A stretch of 64,000 bases of DNA from NCBI RefSeq assembly GCF_016097415.1, contig NZ_JAEHGE010000001.1, forward strand, positions 3,211,157 to 3,275,156, given 5' to 3'. The notes beneath the pieces are model-generated. The model was not told the DNA's origin and did no database searches. It saw only the letters and a list, made by a program, of their open reading frames with translations. Position 1 is the first letter of the stretch; each line of letters begins with the position of its first letter. Made by a program: the position numbers and the translations under genes. This document shows, piece after piece, positions 55,162 through 63,783 of this stretch. Source of the stretch: a sulfur-oxidizing endosymbiont of Gigantopelta aegis (lineage in GTDB: Bacteria > Pseudomonadota > Gammaproteobacteria > GRL18).

Positions 55162-56178
55162 TTGAGAAGTTACAAAAAGACTAGTTATTCTAAGCACTCC
55201 CACACGAACGAAATAGAAAACGAAGTCACTGATCAAAGTCTCTATTTAAACCGCCGGGCATTTATTGAAAAAAGTAGCCGTACCATCGGCGCCTATTCTC
55301 TCGGTGCAATGACTCTTGGCAGTAGCAGCTCTCTTCTATTAGCCAATTCCTCACTTGCCTGTGAAAACCTTGGTCAACTAAATAAGAGTCAACTAGATAA
55401 GGGGCAACTACATAATATAACTCAGGATAAAAGTAATAGCCTGAGTGAGATAACCCGTTACAATAATTATTATGAATTCTCCACCAATAAAGAGGCGGTG
55501 ATTCATTTAGCCAAGGTATTAACCACCGAACCTTGGACTTTAACCATTGAAGGTGAAGTTGAAAAACCAATAATCCTTGATATTGATAAAATTTTATCCT
55601 CCATGCCCATTGAAGAGCGTATTTATCGTTTACGTTGTGTCGAAGGCTGGTCTATGGTCATCCCCTGGTCTGGTTTTTCTTTATGCCATTTATTAAAATT
55701 AGCACTACCGACATCAAAGGCCAAATACGTTGAGTTTGTCAGCCTATTACGCCCTGAAGAAATGATTGGTCAGCGTATTGACTCTCTGGATTGGCCCTAT
55801 CGTGAAGCACTGCGTATAGATGAAGCAATGCATCCACTCACCTTAATTGCCACCGGCTTATATGGACAGGATTTACCCAAGCAGAATGGTGCGCCCTTAC
55901 GTTTAGTGGTGCCTTGGAAATATGCTTTTAAGAGCATTAAGGCCATTACTCATATTCGTTTACTAGAAGAGCAACCTATTAGTAGCTGGAGTAAAGCGGC
56001 TTCATCCGAGTATGGTTTTTATGCCAATGTTAACCCCAAAGTCGCCCACCCGCGCTGGACACAGCGCCGTGAAAACCGCATTGGGGAAATAAAAAAACGC
56101 CGTACCCAAATGTTTAACGGCTATGCTGAACAGGTAGCCCATCTCTATAAAGGGATGAATCTTGAAAAAAATTATTGA
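55162..56178 (+). CDS. msrP: Methionine sulfoxide reductase catalytic subunit MsrP, start replaced by IS66
   Basis: About 335 aa of native sequence from KKTSYSKHSH (55174) onward. Twin-arginine signal (NRRAFIEKSSRTIGAYSLGA), molybdopterin-binding oxidoreductase fold, and the Mo-ligand Cys in YRLRCVEGWSMVIPWSGF; WKYAFKSIKAI near the end is typical. MsrP repairs oxidised methionines in periplasmic proteins, with electrons from MsrQ. No ATG precedes the body: the frame enters the IS66 end (a TTG lies at 55162 inside the repeat). A native ATG just before AAA AAG ACT was apparently lost. Expression may depend on that TTG or be abolished. Confidence 0.85.
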   Translation: MRSYKKTSYSKHSHTNEIENEVTDQSLYLNRRAFIEKSSRTIGAYSLGAMTLGSSSSLLLANSSLACENLGQLNKSQLDKGQLHNITQDKSNSLSEITRYNNYYEFSTNKEAVIHLAKVLTTEPWTLTIEGEVEKPIILDIDKILSSMPIEERIYRLRCVEGWSMVIPWSGFSLCHLLKLALPTSKAKYVEFVSLLRPEEMIGQRIDSLDWPYREALRIDEAMHPLTLIATGLYGQDLPKQNGAPLRLVVPWKYAFKSIKAITHIRLLEEQPISSWSKAASSEYGFYANVNPKVAHPRWTQRRENRIGEIKKRRTQMFNGYAEQVAHLYKGMNLEKNY

Positions 56179-56902
56179 TTTGGCTCCCAAAAAAAAGCAT
56201 CGGACAGCATTTTCCATCTCGCTCTTTCTAAAAAATAATTTTCGTTCAACCTGGTGGTTCGCCGTTCTTATTTCCCTATTACCACTTGCCAGCCTAAGCT
56301 ATTCTTTTGCTATTGATCAATTAGGCATCAATCCCTTAGAAACCCTCACTCATAGCACCGGGAAATGGTCTCTCATTTTTCTGATTCTAACCTTATTAAT
56401 TACACCTTTACGTAGAATAGTCGCTTGGTTAAGCCGTAAAGTCCATGCATCTTATGGCAAGCGTATGGCTGACTGGAATTGGATTATTCGTCTAAGACGC
56501 ATGTTAGGTCTCTATTGTTTTTTTTATGCAGTCTTGCATCTGCTGATTTATTTACACTATGATTTAGGCTGGGAATGGCAATATTTATGGGAAGATATTG
56601 AAGAAAAAAATTATCTCTTGATTGGCCTGATTACTTTTACCCTACTGACATTATTAGCCATCACTTCGCTCAATAAAATCATTCGCTGGATGGGCAAATA
56701 TTGGCGTCGATTACACCAACTTATCTATCTCATTAGCATTTTAGTTTTGGTGCACTTCTGGATGCTAGTTAAGGTCGGCGTTTATTCTCCCTTGCCTTAT
56801 AGCATCATGATTGCTTTATTATTGATCTATCGTGTGATTGCTCATTTTGGGCTGTTGTTTAATAAGCCTAAAGATCAGGGTGAAATACTCATTGAGCGTT
56901 AG
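56162..56902 (+). CDS. msrQ: MsrQ haem-binding membrane subunit
   Basis: 246 aa, starting at a TTG (56162) with GGGATG just ahead and overlapping the msrP end by 17 bp. Multi-helix ferric-reductase-like membrane protein (WWFAVLISLLPLASLSYSFA, GLYCFFYAVLHLLIYL, LHQLIYLISILVLVHFWMLV) with His residues in the helices as haem ligands. It passes electrons from the respiratory chain or flavin to MsrP. It appears intact, unlike the 5' end of its partner. Confidence 0.92.
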   Translation: MKKIIDLAPKKKHRTAFSISLFLKNNFRSTWWFAVLISLLPLASLSYSFAIDQLGINPLETLTHSTGKWSLIFLILTLLITPLRRIVAWLSRKVHASYGKRMADWNWIIRLRRMLGLYCFFYAVLHLLIYLHYDLGWEWQYLWEDIEEKNYLLIGLITFTLLTLLAITSLNKIIRWMGKYWRRLHQLIYLISILVLVHFWMLVKVGVYSPLPYSIMIALLLIYRVIAHFGLLFNKPKDQGEILIER

Positions 56903-56937
56903 TCATTTCACCCCGAAACGGGCGCTATATCAAAAAA

Positions 56938-58383
56938 CTATGCTTTAAGGCCAAGGGCATCTGCAATACCGTTACCATAGGCGGGATCAGCTTTAAGACA
57001 GTTAGCGATATGACGTTTTTGCACATCTATTTCTGCACCGCCAACAGAACGCGCTGTATTTTCAAACAGTACTTGTTGCTGCTCTTTAGTCATTAATCTA
57101 AATAAATCACCTGCCTGTGTGTAATAATCATTATCATCTTCACGATGATCCCAATGATCAGCAGAACCATACAAATCAAATGCGGGCTCTTTTGTTTCTG
57201 GCTGTTCTTGCCATTCACTCTGACTATTAGGCTCATAACCTATCGTACTTCCCATATTGCCATCAACACGCATCGCGCCATCACGATGATAACTATGGTA
57301 TGGGCAGCGAGGTGCATTGACCGGTATCTGAGAATGGTTAACACCTAGGCGATAGCGTTGTGCATCACCGTATGAAAACAAGCGACCCTGCAACATTTTA
57401 TCGGGTGAAAAACCAATGCCCGGAACAACACTCGCAGGATTGAAAGCCGCCTGTTCGACTTCTGCGTGATAGTTGTCAGGATTACGTTGTAACTCCAACA
57501 CACCCACATCAATAAGCGGATAATCACTATGTGACCAGATTTTGGTAAGGTCAAATGGGTGAAAGCGATAATCTTTCGCATCCTTTTCAGGCATGATTTG
57601 TACTTTAAAATCCCAACGTGGAAAATCACCCTGCTCAATGCTTTCATACAGATCTTTTTGATGACTTTCGCGATCCTGACCAATCAAGATTTCAGCTTCT
57701 TCATCAGTCAAGTTTTCAATACCCTGCTGTGATATGAAGTGGAACTTCACCCAGAATCGTTCATTGTCTTTATTGATAAAGCTAAAAGTGTGACTACCAA
57801 AACCATGCATATGCCGATAGCTACGCGGGTTGCCCCGGTCACTCATTAAGATGGTGATCTGATGCAAAGCTTCGGGCAATAGTGTCCAATAATCCCAATT
57901 ATTTTGGGCGCTACGCATATTGGTGCGTGGGTCACGCTTAACAGCATGATTAAGATCAGGAAATTTAAGCGGATCTTTTAAGAAAAACACGGGGGTATTG
58001 TTACCAACCATATCCCAATTGCCTTCCTCAGTGTAAAACTTTAGCGCAAAACCTCGAATGTCGCGTTCTGCATCAGCGGCACCACGTTCACCGGCTACAG
58101 TCGAAAATCGTGCAAAAACATCCGTTTTTTTACCGACTTCAGAAAATATTTTTGCCTTAGTGTATTGGCTAATGTCGTTAGTGACTGTAAACACCCCGTA
58201 TGCCCCCGAACCCTTGGCATGCATACGACGTTCGGGGATGACCTCCCTGTCAAAATGGGCAAGCTTTTCAAGAAACCAAATATCTTGAAGTAGCATTGGT
58301 CCTCTGGCACCGGCTGTTAACACATTTTGATTGTCTGCAACGGGACATCCATTTGTCATTGTTAATTTCGATTTGTTACTCAT
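56938..58383 (-). CDS. katA: Monofunctional haem catalase
   Basis: 481 aa from [20 protein letters not shown]; the start has AGGAG seven bases ahead, and an in-frame ATG 33 bp earlier lacks a site. Catalytic His in [18 protein letters not shown], Asn in [16 protein letters not shown], and the proximal haem Tyr in [12 protein letters not shown]. Small-subunit clade 3 catalase with NADPH-binding region. It decomposes hydrogen peroxide. It converges with msrQ (36 bp apart) and follows the hemerythrin gene, forming an oxidative-stress block. Confidence 0.96.
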   Translation of the reverse strand: MSNKSKLTMTNGCPVADNQNVLTAGARGPMLLQDIWFLEKLAHFDREVIPERRMHAKGSGAYGVFTVTNDISQYTKAKIFSEVGKKTDVFARFSTVAGERGAADAERDIRGFALKFYTEEGNWDMVGNNTPVFFLKDPLKFPDLNHAVKRDPRTNMRSAQNNWDYWTLLPEALHQITILMSDRGNPRSYRHMHGFGSHTFSFINKDNERFWVKFHFISQQGIENLTDEEAEILIGQDRESHQKDLYESIEQGDFPRWDFKVQIMPEKDAKDYRFHPFDLTKIWSHSDYPLIDVGVLELQRNPDNYHAEVEQAAFNPASVVPGIGFSPDKMLQGRLFSYGDAQRYRLGVNHSQIPVNAPRCPYHSYHRDGAMRVDGNMGSTIGYEPNSQSEWQEQPETKEPAFDLYGSADHWDHREDDNDYYTQAGDLFRLMTKEQQQVLFENTARSVGGAEIDVQKRHIANCLKADPAYGNGIADALGLKA

Positions 58384-58522
58384 TTCATTCTCCTGTGAAC
58401 GTATACATGAAAACATATTTACATTGTGAAAATCTAGAGTAACAAACCCAACATGATTTGTATAATTGATTAATTCTATATCATCAATAGGTTTTTTCGA
58501 TAACTCATAGGCTCATTATTTT

Positions 58523-58951
58523 TCAACTTGATGCGCTAAAAACACTTTGTAATTGTTCTTCAGTCATGACATCTTCCAGCAATGGAAATAATTGCCGTTC
58601 TTCCATTCGGGTATGCTTTTTTAATAGTATGCCAAAATCGCCCAAAACAGTATAATCTGCATTTTTCATTTGCTCATAATAAACATCCATTTGTCGATGC
58701 TCTTGCTCTAACAACTGGCACAACTGCGAGACCTCAGAAGTCTTTGATTCTGAAAAAAGTGCAAAGATGGTTTCTTCTTCCACCTGAAAATGCTTCATCC
58801 AAGTCAGCGGATAATCTTGCACTATTGTCTGACAGAGTGCCTCAATTGTCTCGGCATTTTGTGCCTCATGGGTTTTAATGGCTTTTTGTGCCAAACTCAA
58901 TGACTGATGGTGTTCTCGTGAAAGATTTTGTAATTGTTCAATACGCTTCAT
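58523..58951 (-). CDS. Hemerythrin HHE-domain protein
   Basis: 142 aa, helical. Putative di-iron ligands: LSREHHQSLSLAQ, MKHFQVEEETIFAL, LLEQEHRQMDV and LLKKHTRMEERQLFPLL. This pattern matches the HHE cation-binding family more than the oxygen-carrying bacteriohemerythrin at 20819. Such proteins have been linked to iron, oxygen or nitric-oxide stress. It lies upstream of katA on the same strand, with 139 bp between. An IS1595-derived element sits 20 bp upstream of its start codon, so its native promoter may have been displaced. Confidence 0.88.
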   Translation of the reverse strand: MKRIEQLQNLSREHHQSLSLAQKAIKTHEAQNAETIEALCQTIVQDYPLTWMKHFQVEEETIFALFSESKTSEVSQLCQLLEQEHRQMDVYYEQMKNADYTVLGDFGILLKKHTRMEERQLFPLLEDVMTEEQLQSVFSASS

Positions 58952-58971
58952 AAGTGAGCCTCATAAGCTTT

Positions 58972-59379
58972 CTTGATTACCCATAAAGCTCCGCCATTTT
59001 TAGGAGCTTTCCATTCATAGGTGGCGTTTTCATCGCCACGCATAAAAACCTTGGCATCATGTCTTTTAAGTTAAAGCGTCTATTAAACCGATAACAAAAT
59101 TCAGCAAGATACCGAGGTAAATGTTTTGAGTTAATGGAATGATAGCTTCCCTTCATAGAGTTTTTAATATTACCTATCATAGTGTTAACCCAGATAAACT
59201 CAATTTTATCAACACTTGCCGCACCACCACCCGTGACGATTGGAACATGCTTACAGTCAGCTTCTTTAACCGCAGGAAAACAATTCTTGATTACCCACAA
59301 AGCTCCGCCATATTTCGATAACTATACTATAATTATAGTATAATTATCGAAATATGGCGGAGCTTTGTGGGTAATCAAG
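58972..59379. mobile_element. Non-autonomous IS1595 derivative with palindromic end
   Basis: 408 bp. 58972-59285 equals the transposase-end side of the IS1595 element at 48620-48933. It is then joined to 59286-59379, a nearly perfect 94-nt palindrome made of two opposed copies of the other IS end (CTTGATTACCCACAAAGCTC at each extremity). Exact 8-bp target repeats TAAGCTTT flank it at 58964-58971 and 59380-59387, showing that it transposed in this form. The remaining transposase fragment (58977-59300) is not functional. Confidence 0.93.
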
Positions 59380-59481
59380 TAAGCTTTATCTAATTCTTCA
59401 CAGCCTAGCATAAAAATCAGTTTTACAGCAAATGCTAATAGTGTATAATACATAACCAATTTTACTATAATAGTGCCTTGT

Positions 59482-59667
59482 ATGGATCATCAAAAACTAA
59501 CTGAATGCCTTGAAACACTTTGCCAAAGTGGCTGTGAAACAGTCAATGCAACCATTGTGGCAATGGAAGAAAATCAAACTATCAGTGCAGTTGATGGCCT
59601 GAATGCTGATGAATACCAGCGAGTACTGCAAGAACTAAAAGCGATTATGTCGGTTTACCAGCACTAA
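59482..59667 (+). CDS. Small uncharacterised protein upstream of pilU
   Basis: 61 aa from MDHQKLTECLETLCQSGCET, predicted mostly helical, with two Cys early on (ECLETLCQSGC has three). No signal peptide or known domain recognised. It is 125 bp upstream of pilU on the same strand. The ATG at 59482 is preferred over an in-frame GTG 9 bp before. Codon use looks ordinary, which supports a real gene. Confidence 0.6.
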   Translation: MDHQKLTECLETLCQSGCETVNATIVAMEENQTISAVDGLNADEYQRVLQELKAIMSVYQH

Positions 59668-59792
59668 CTGCTTCACAGCTTTCATCAACACTGCCCCCTA
59701 CCCCTATATTTATCACTATTGCTTGCTATAATAAGCAAAAATACAATATACCTTTCACACCTTTAGCAAAAGATAAATCTTGAAGGCAAGCT

Positions 59793-60890
59793 ATGGATAT
59801 CACTAAATTTCTACAACTGATGGTCGATGAAGAAGCCTCTGATATTTTCTTCAGTACCCATGCTTCCGTATCAATGAAAGTAATGGGAAAAATCAGACCC
59901 GTCAGTAAGCAAACATTAAGCTCATCTCAAATCGAATCCATCCTCTCTAAGCTCGTTGATGAAGAACAACTGCAGGAATTTCATGACACGCTGGAATTAA
60001 ATTTTGCTATTTCAGTCTCTGAAGTGGGTCGTTTTCGTGCCAATGCTTTTCGCCAGCGCGGTGACATTGCTATGGTTATCCGCCATATTAAAACCGATAT
60101 TCCAACTACTGAACAGATGCATCTGCCTTCAACACTCAATGATCTAGTCGCCAGCAAAAATGGTCTCATTATGGTTGTCGGTGCGACTGGCTCAGGAAAA
60201 TCAACAACTTTAGCCGCCATGGTCGGTTATCGAAATTCCAATATTGGCGGCCATATTCTCACTATTGAAGATCCGGTAGAGTTTATTCACGCTCATAAAA
60301 AAGCCATTGTAAATCAGCGGGAAGTGGGACTTGATACCCTAAGTTATGGCAATGCTCTGAAAAATGCCATGCGTGAAGCACCCGATGTTATTCTCATTGG
60401 CGAAGTGCGTGATGCAGAAACCATGGAACACGCAATGGCCTATGCTGATACGGGACATCTCTGTTTAACCACCTTACACGCCAGCAATGCCATTCAGGCG
60501 TTGGATCGCATTTTTAACTTTTTTCCTAAAAATGCGCATCGACAATTGTCGGAAGATTTATCACGTAACTTACGTGCAATTATTTCTCAGCGCTTGATTC
60601 CCGGTAAGGATGGCAATTTATACCCCGCAGTGGAAATATTGATCAACACCCCTTATGTCACGGAAATTTTACAACAAAGTAAATTAGAAAAATTACCCGA
60701 AGCCATGGAACAAGGCTCAAAGTATGGTATGGCAACCTTTGATGATGTGCTTTACAGGATGTATAAAGCCGGTACGATTGATGTTAAAACCGCACTGGAA
60801 TACGCCGATTCTTATAATAACTTACAATTGAAAATTCGCATGAGTGATGGTAGTGCTGGCGATGAAGTATTTACTGATATTGATTTTTAA
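59793..60890 (+). CDS. pilU: Type IV pilus retraction ATPase PilU
   Basis: 365 aa. MDITKFLQLMVDEEASDIFF at the N-terminus, Walker A VVGATGSGKSTTLAAM, Asp box LTIEDPVEFIH, Walker B APDVILIGEVRDAETMEHAM and His box HLCLTTLHASNAIQALDRI. NFFPKNAHRQL and the short C-terminal tail after the ATPase core mark it as PilU rather than PilT. PilU assists PilT in pilus retraction for twitching and DNA uptake. pilT is not in the window. Confidence 0.93.
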   Translation: MDITKFLQLMVDEEASDIFFSTHASVSMKVMGKIRPVSKQTLSSSQIESILSKLVDEEQLQEFHDTLELNFAISVSEVGRFRANAFRQRGDIAMVIRHIKTDIPTTEQMHLPSTLNDLVASKNGLIMVVGATGSGKSTTLAAMVGYRNSNIGGHILTIEDPVEFIHAHKKAIVNQREVGLDTLSYGNALKNAMREAPDVILIGEVRDAETMEHAMAYADTGHLCLTTLHASNAIQALDRIFNFFPKNAHRQLSEDLSRNLRAIISQRLIPGKDGNLYPAVEILINTPYVTEILQQSKLEKLPEAMEQGSKYGMATFDDVLYRMYKAGTIDVKTALEYADSYNNLQLKIRMSDGSAGDEVFTDIDF

Positions 60891-60907
60891 GATTGTGTCA
60901 ATAGTGC

Positions 60908-61783
60908 TTACAAAAACTGATTCCAGGGAATGGATTTATCACCAAAGACAAAAAATTCGGGGTTCAATAAAGACGCTTTAGTATTGTAGCGCAAAGGTCG
61001 CATTTGGGTATCGGTGATTAAACCACCGGCTTCCTCAACAATACACTGTGCCGCACCCGTATCCCATTCTGAGGTAGGGCCAAGCCGTGCATAGAGATCT
61101 GCTTCACCCGCTGCCACTAGGCAGGATTTAAGAGAACTGCCTAAGAATTTCATTTCACGGCCATTAAACTCAGCATCCAAATTAGCAAAAAAACGCTGCA
61201 AGGCACTACTGCGAGCTGAGCGCGTACCGGCAACAACAATATTTCTGGATTGTTCACCCACAACAGGCGTACATTGAGCGCAGACTTGAATAGGCTGAGA
61301 TTCATTCACATCATTTAACTGAAAAGCACCACTCCCCTTGCAGGCATAATAGCCCACCTTCTGTACCGGACTATAAACCACCCCGATAACAGGCTGTTGA
61401 CGGTAAATCAGGGCAATGTTGACACTGAATTCACCACTTTTTTCAATAAAAGCACGCGTACCATCCAATGGATCAACCAGCCAATAGGTTTCCCATGTAC
61501 TCCGTTCTGTATAGGGAATTTCATCTGATTCTTCTGATAAAATAGGAATATGCGGCGTCAAAGCAGAGAGTGTCGCCACAATAAGCGCATTCGCTTCCAG
61601 ATCGGCGGTAGTAACAGGGGTATTATCTTTCTTATTGCTGATCTGAAAATCAGTTTCATAGATCGACATGATTTTTTCACCCGCCAAACGTGCCAACTCA
61701 ATAGCACTGGGCAGGACACGACGTAATTCCGCTTTCACGGAATCAGGCAGTTTTTGTTCGGAATTCATTTCATTGAATGACAT
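60908..61783 (-). CDS. cysQ: 3'(2'),5'-bisphosphate nucleotidase CysQ
   Basis: 291 aa. Inositol-monophosphatase fold: TPVTTADLEANALIV, LSEESDEIPY, WLVDPLDGTRAFIEKSGEFS and TSEWDTGAAQCIVEEAGG, the CysQ pattern. It hydrolyses PAP to AMP, recycling the by-product of sulfate assimilation. The start codon is at 61783; an internal ATG (MNSEQKLP) five codons later is also possible. It follows nudE by 40 bp, the usual nudE-cysQ pairing. Confidence 0.95.
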   Translation of the reverse strand: MSFNEMNSEQKLPDSVKAELRRVLPSAIELARLAGEKIMSIYETDFQISNKKDNTPVTTADLEANALIVATLSALTPHIPILSEESDEIPYTERSTWETYWLVDPLDGTRAFIEKSGEFSVNIALIYRQQPVIGVVYSPVQKVGYYACKGSGAFQLNDVNESQPIQVCAQCTPVVGEQSRNIVVAGTRSARSSALQRFFANLDAEFNGREMKFLGSSLKSCLVAAGEADLYARLGPTSEWDTGAAQCIVEEAGGLITDTQMRPLRYNTKASLLNPEFFVFGDKSIPWNQFL

Positions 61784-61823
61784 GAATAATCACTATGTTC
61801 ATTTTTAGCTCACCATAGCGCAT

Positions 61824-62369
61824 TTATTGACGTTGCTCTAATATGGCTTTCACCATGTAGGCTGCGGCAATCGTTCTGGCCTCGCTGACATCTTCACGTA
61901 TTGATAAGTCATCGATATTATCTATTTTCCAAGACACCACCTCTAAAGGTTCAGGCTCATCCCCTTCTAAGGTAGCGGGATATAAATCTTCTGCTAATAC
62001 CACATGGGTCTGATGCCCCATATAGCCCGGCGCCAAAGTCATGGATTTGATCAAGGTCAGCTCTTTTGCCGCATAGCCCACTTCTTCCTGAAGCTCACGA
62101 TTAGCAGCTTCCAGAATCGGCTCATCATTTTCAATGCGTCCCTTGGGGAACATTAATTCATAACCTTCAACGCCGACACCGTATTCTCTCACCATTAAAA
62201 AACTATCACCCTGGACAGCCACCACCAAAACACCACCACGGCTGGAGCCTTTGAGACGTTCATAAACCACCGCTTCACCGTTGGAGAAGGTCAAATCAAC
62301 TTGCTCAATACGAAACAATCGACTCTGGGCAACGACCTTACAGGCTGTTATTTCTGGTTTTTGTGACAC
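61824..62369 (-). CDS. nudE: ADP compounds hydrolase NudE
   Basis: 181 aa. Nudix box G-x5-E-x7-REUxEE-x-GU in GRIENDEPILEAANRELQE and EVGY; the preceding MVREYGVGVEGYELMFPK fits NudE. It hydrolyses ADP-ribose, NADH and diadenosine polyphosphates. It is divergent from yrfG, as in E. coli where yrfG, nudE and cysQ-type genes are neighbours. Confidence 0.93.
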   Translation of the reverse strand: MSQKPEITACKVVAQSRLFRIEQVDLTFSNGEAVVYERLKGSSRGGVLVVAVQGDSFLMVREYGVGVEGYELMFPKGRIENDEPILEAANRELQEEVGYAAKELTLIKSMTLAPGYMGHQTHVVLAEDLYPATLEGDEPEPLEVVSWKIDNIDDLSIREDVSEARTIAAAYMVKAILEQRQ

Positions 62370-62545
62370 AATAGCTTCCTAAAAACTGGGTGGTTTCCTA
62401 AATTTTTTAAGCCATAACGAGAGCATCCGCACGGCTGGAAACTTGCTATAATAGCAGTTTTCTTATACGTTTAGGACATTAGAGGTCGGTTAATCTTTCA
62501 TTTACCCCCTAATTTACTTCTTTTTACCCCAATAAAGGCTGAATT

Positions 62546-63202
62546 TTGTTAAATTGGAATGATATAGACAGTGTATTTCTTGATATGGATGGCACTTTAT
62601 TGGATCTGCATTTTGATAATCACTTCTGGCTAGAGCATGTCCCAATGCGCTATGCTGAAAAACACGGCATTTCCAAAGCCGAGTCACTGGCTATTTTGAT
62701 ACCGCTGTTTAAGTCGATTGAAGGCACTATCAACTGGTATTGCGTGGATCATTGGAGCAAGGAGTTGGACTTAGACATTGCCCTGCTCAAAGAGGAAGTA
62801 AAACACTTGATTCAAGTGCATCCATTTGTGGTGGAATTTTTAGAAAACTTAAAAAAATCCGGTAAGCGCCGGGTATTAGTGACCAATGCGCATCAGAAAA
62901 GTCTCGCTCTCAAAATGAAAAATACCCCTTTGGGCGGTTTGTTGGATCAGGTGATCAGCGCCCATCAACTGGGCATCCCCAAAGAAGAAATTCGTTTCTG
63001 GACACAACTGGAAAGTTTAGAAAGCTATGATCCACAGCGCACGCTATTGATTGATGACAACCTTCACGTCCTCCGCTCCGCCCAAAGCTATGGCATTAAG
63101 CATTTACTCGCCATCTACAAGCCCGATAGCCGCTCAGGATTAAAAGATGTTGAAAGTTTTCCCGCCATCCATTCCTTTGCAGAAATTTTGCCCGACTATT
63201 AA
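62546..63202 (+). CDS. yrfG: GMP/IMP nucleotidase YrfG (HAD family)
   Basis: 218 aa from a TTG (62546), preceded by AAAGG; MLNWNDIDSVFLDMDGTLLD aligns with the YrfG N-terminus. HAD motifs: DMDGTLLDL (I), LVTNAHQKSL (II), PKEEIRFW region (III) and TLLIDDNLHVLRSA (IV). YrfG dephosphorylates GMP and IMP. It converges with the DUF3392 gene (20 bp between ends). Confidence 0.92.
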   Translation: MLNWNDIDSVFLDMDGTLLDLHFDNHFWLEHVPMRYAEKHGISKAESLAILIPLFKSIEGTINWYCVDHWSKELDLDIALLKEEVKHLIQVHPFVVEFLENLKKSGKRRVLVTNAHQKSLALKMKNTPLGGLLDQVISAHQLGIPKEEIRFWTQLESLESYDPQRTLLIDDNLHVLRSAQSYGIKHLLAIYKPDSRSGLKDVESFPAIHSFAEILPDY

Positions 63203-63222
63203 ACTAGAATAATCAGTTAAAA

Positions 63223-63555
63223 CTAAATGTGATTATTTCTCTCTGCAAAACTACCCAGGGCGATAAAAATACCGACCACCAAGGGTCCAAGATATATCAT
63301 CCCCATTGAGGCCAGCAATTGTGTCAACATGGGCGTTAAATAAATCAAAACCGCACCATAGCCAAAGGTGCAAAGCAAAATAAAAATCACGGTGCGCAAG
63401 ATAAAATGCCAGCCACCGATTTGACGCTTAATCATGCGATTTAGCCTGCCACCAAAAATCACTAACAAGGTCGCCATAATGGCCATAGAGATTTCACCCA
63501 ACCACGGATATAACCATTGTGACAACTGAATAATTAGGTTTTTTATTTCATACAT
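63223..63555 (-). CDS. DUF3392 inner-membrane protein
   Basis: 110 aa with three hydrophobic segments (ISMAIMATLLVIFGGRL, FILRTVIFILLCTFGYGAVL, GPLVVGIFIALGSF), matching the DUF3392 family, which has no known function. Start ATG 63555, just beyond the MITE-like element at 63597-63772. Confidence 0.85.
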   Translation of the reverse strand: MYEIKNLIIQLSQWLYPWLGEISMAIMATLLVIFGGRLNRMIKRQIGGWHFILRTVIFILLCTFGYGAVLIYLTPMLTQLLASMGMIYLGPLVVGIFIALGSFAERNNHI

Positions 63556-63596
63556 ATTGGTTTTATTCTCATATTGCTTCGATGGCTTGATTTCAA

Positions 63597-63772
63597 CCTA
63601 AAATAATCAGTTGAATCGTAGCGAGAGCGACTTAGGTGCTGAAGATTAAGGATTTTACAGGTTATTTTGGCTTTATTCGTAGTCACCCTACGGGTGAAGT
63701 CAAAATATTCTAGAAAATCCTTAAGATTAAGTGCATAAGGCGGTCGCAGTAGGTTCAACTGATTTTTTTAGG
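63597..63772 (-). repeat. 176-bp MITE-like element, copy 2
   Basis: Full-length copy of the element at 29219-29394, in opposite orientation, same length and few differences. Ends CCTAAAATAATCAGTTGAAT and the complement of CCTAAAAAAATCAGTTGAAC. Between the DUF3392 gene and the partial YkgJ-type gene. Confidence 0.9.
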
Positions 63773-63783
63773 TTCAAGTATTA

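Larger units (their letters stand above)
51841..55173 (-). mobile_element. IS66-family element (interrupted by IS3)
   Basis: Ends 51841-51864 and 55150-55173 are perfect 24-bp inverted repeats beginning GTAACTTCTCAATAAGTCTG. The transposase gene and the GTAA tip fit IS66; only the large transposase is present, without tnpA or tnpB, as in the ISBst12-like subgroup. Removing the nested IS3 and one 9-bp repeat leaves about 1.9 kb. No target repeat is seen (left AAACAATT, right AAAAAGAC), so one flank has changed or insertion was atypical. Confidence 0.87.
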
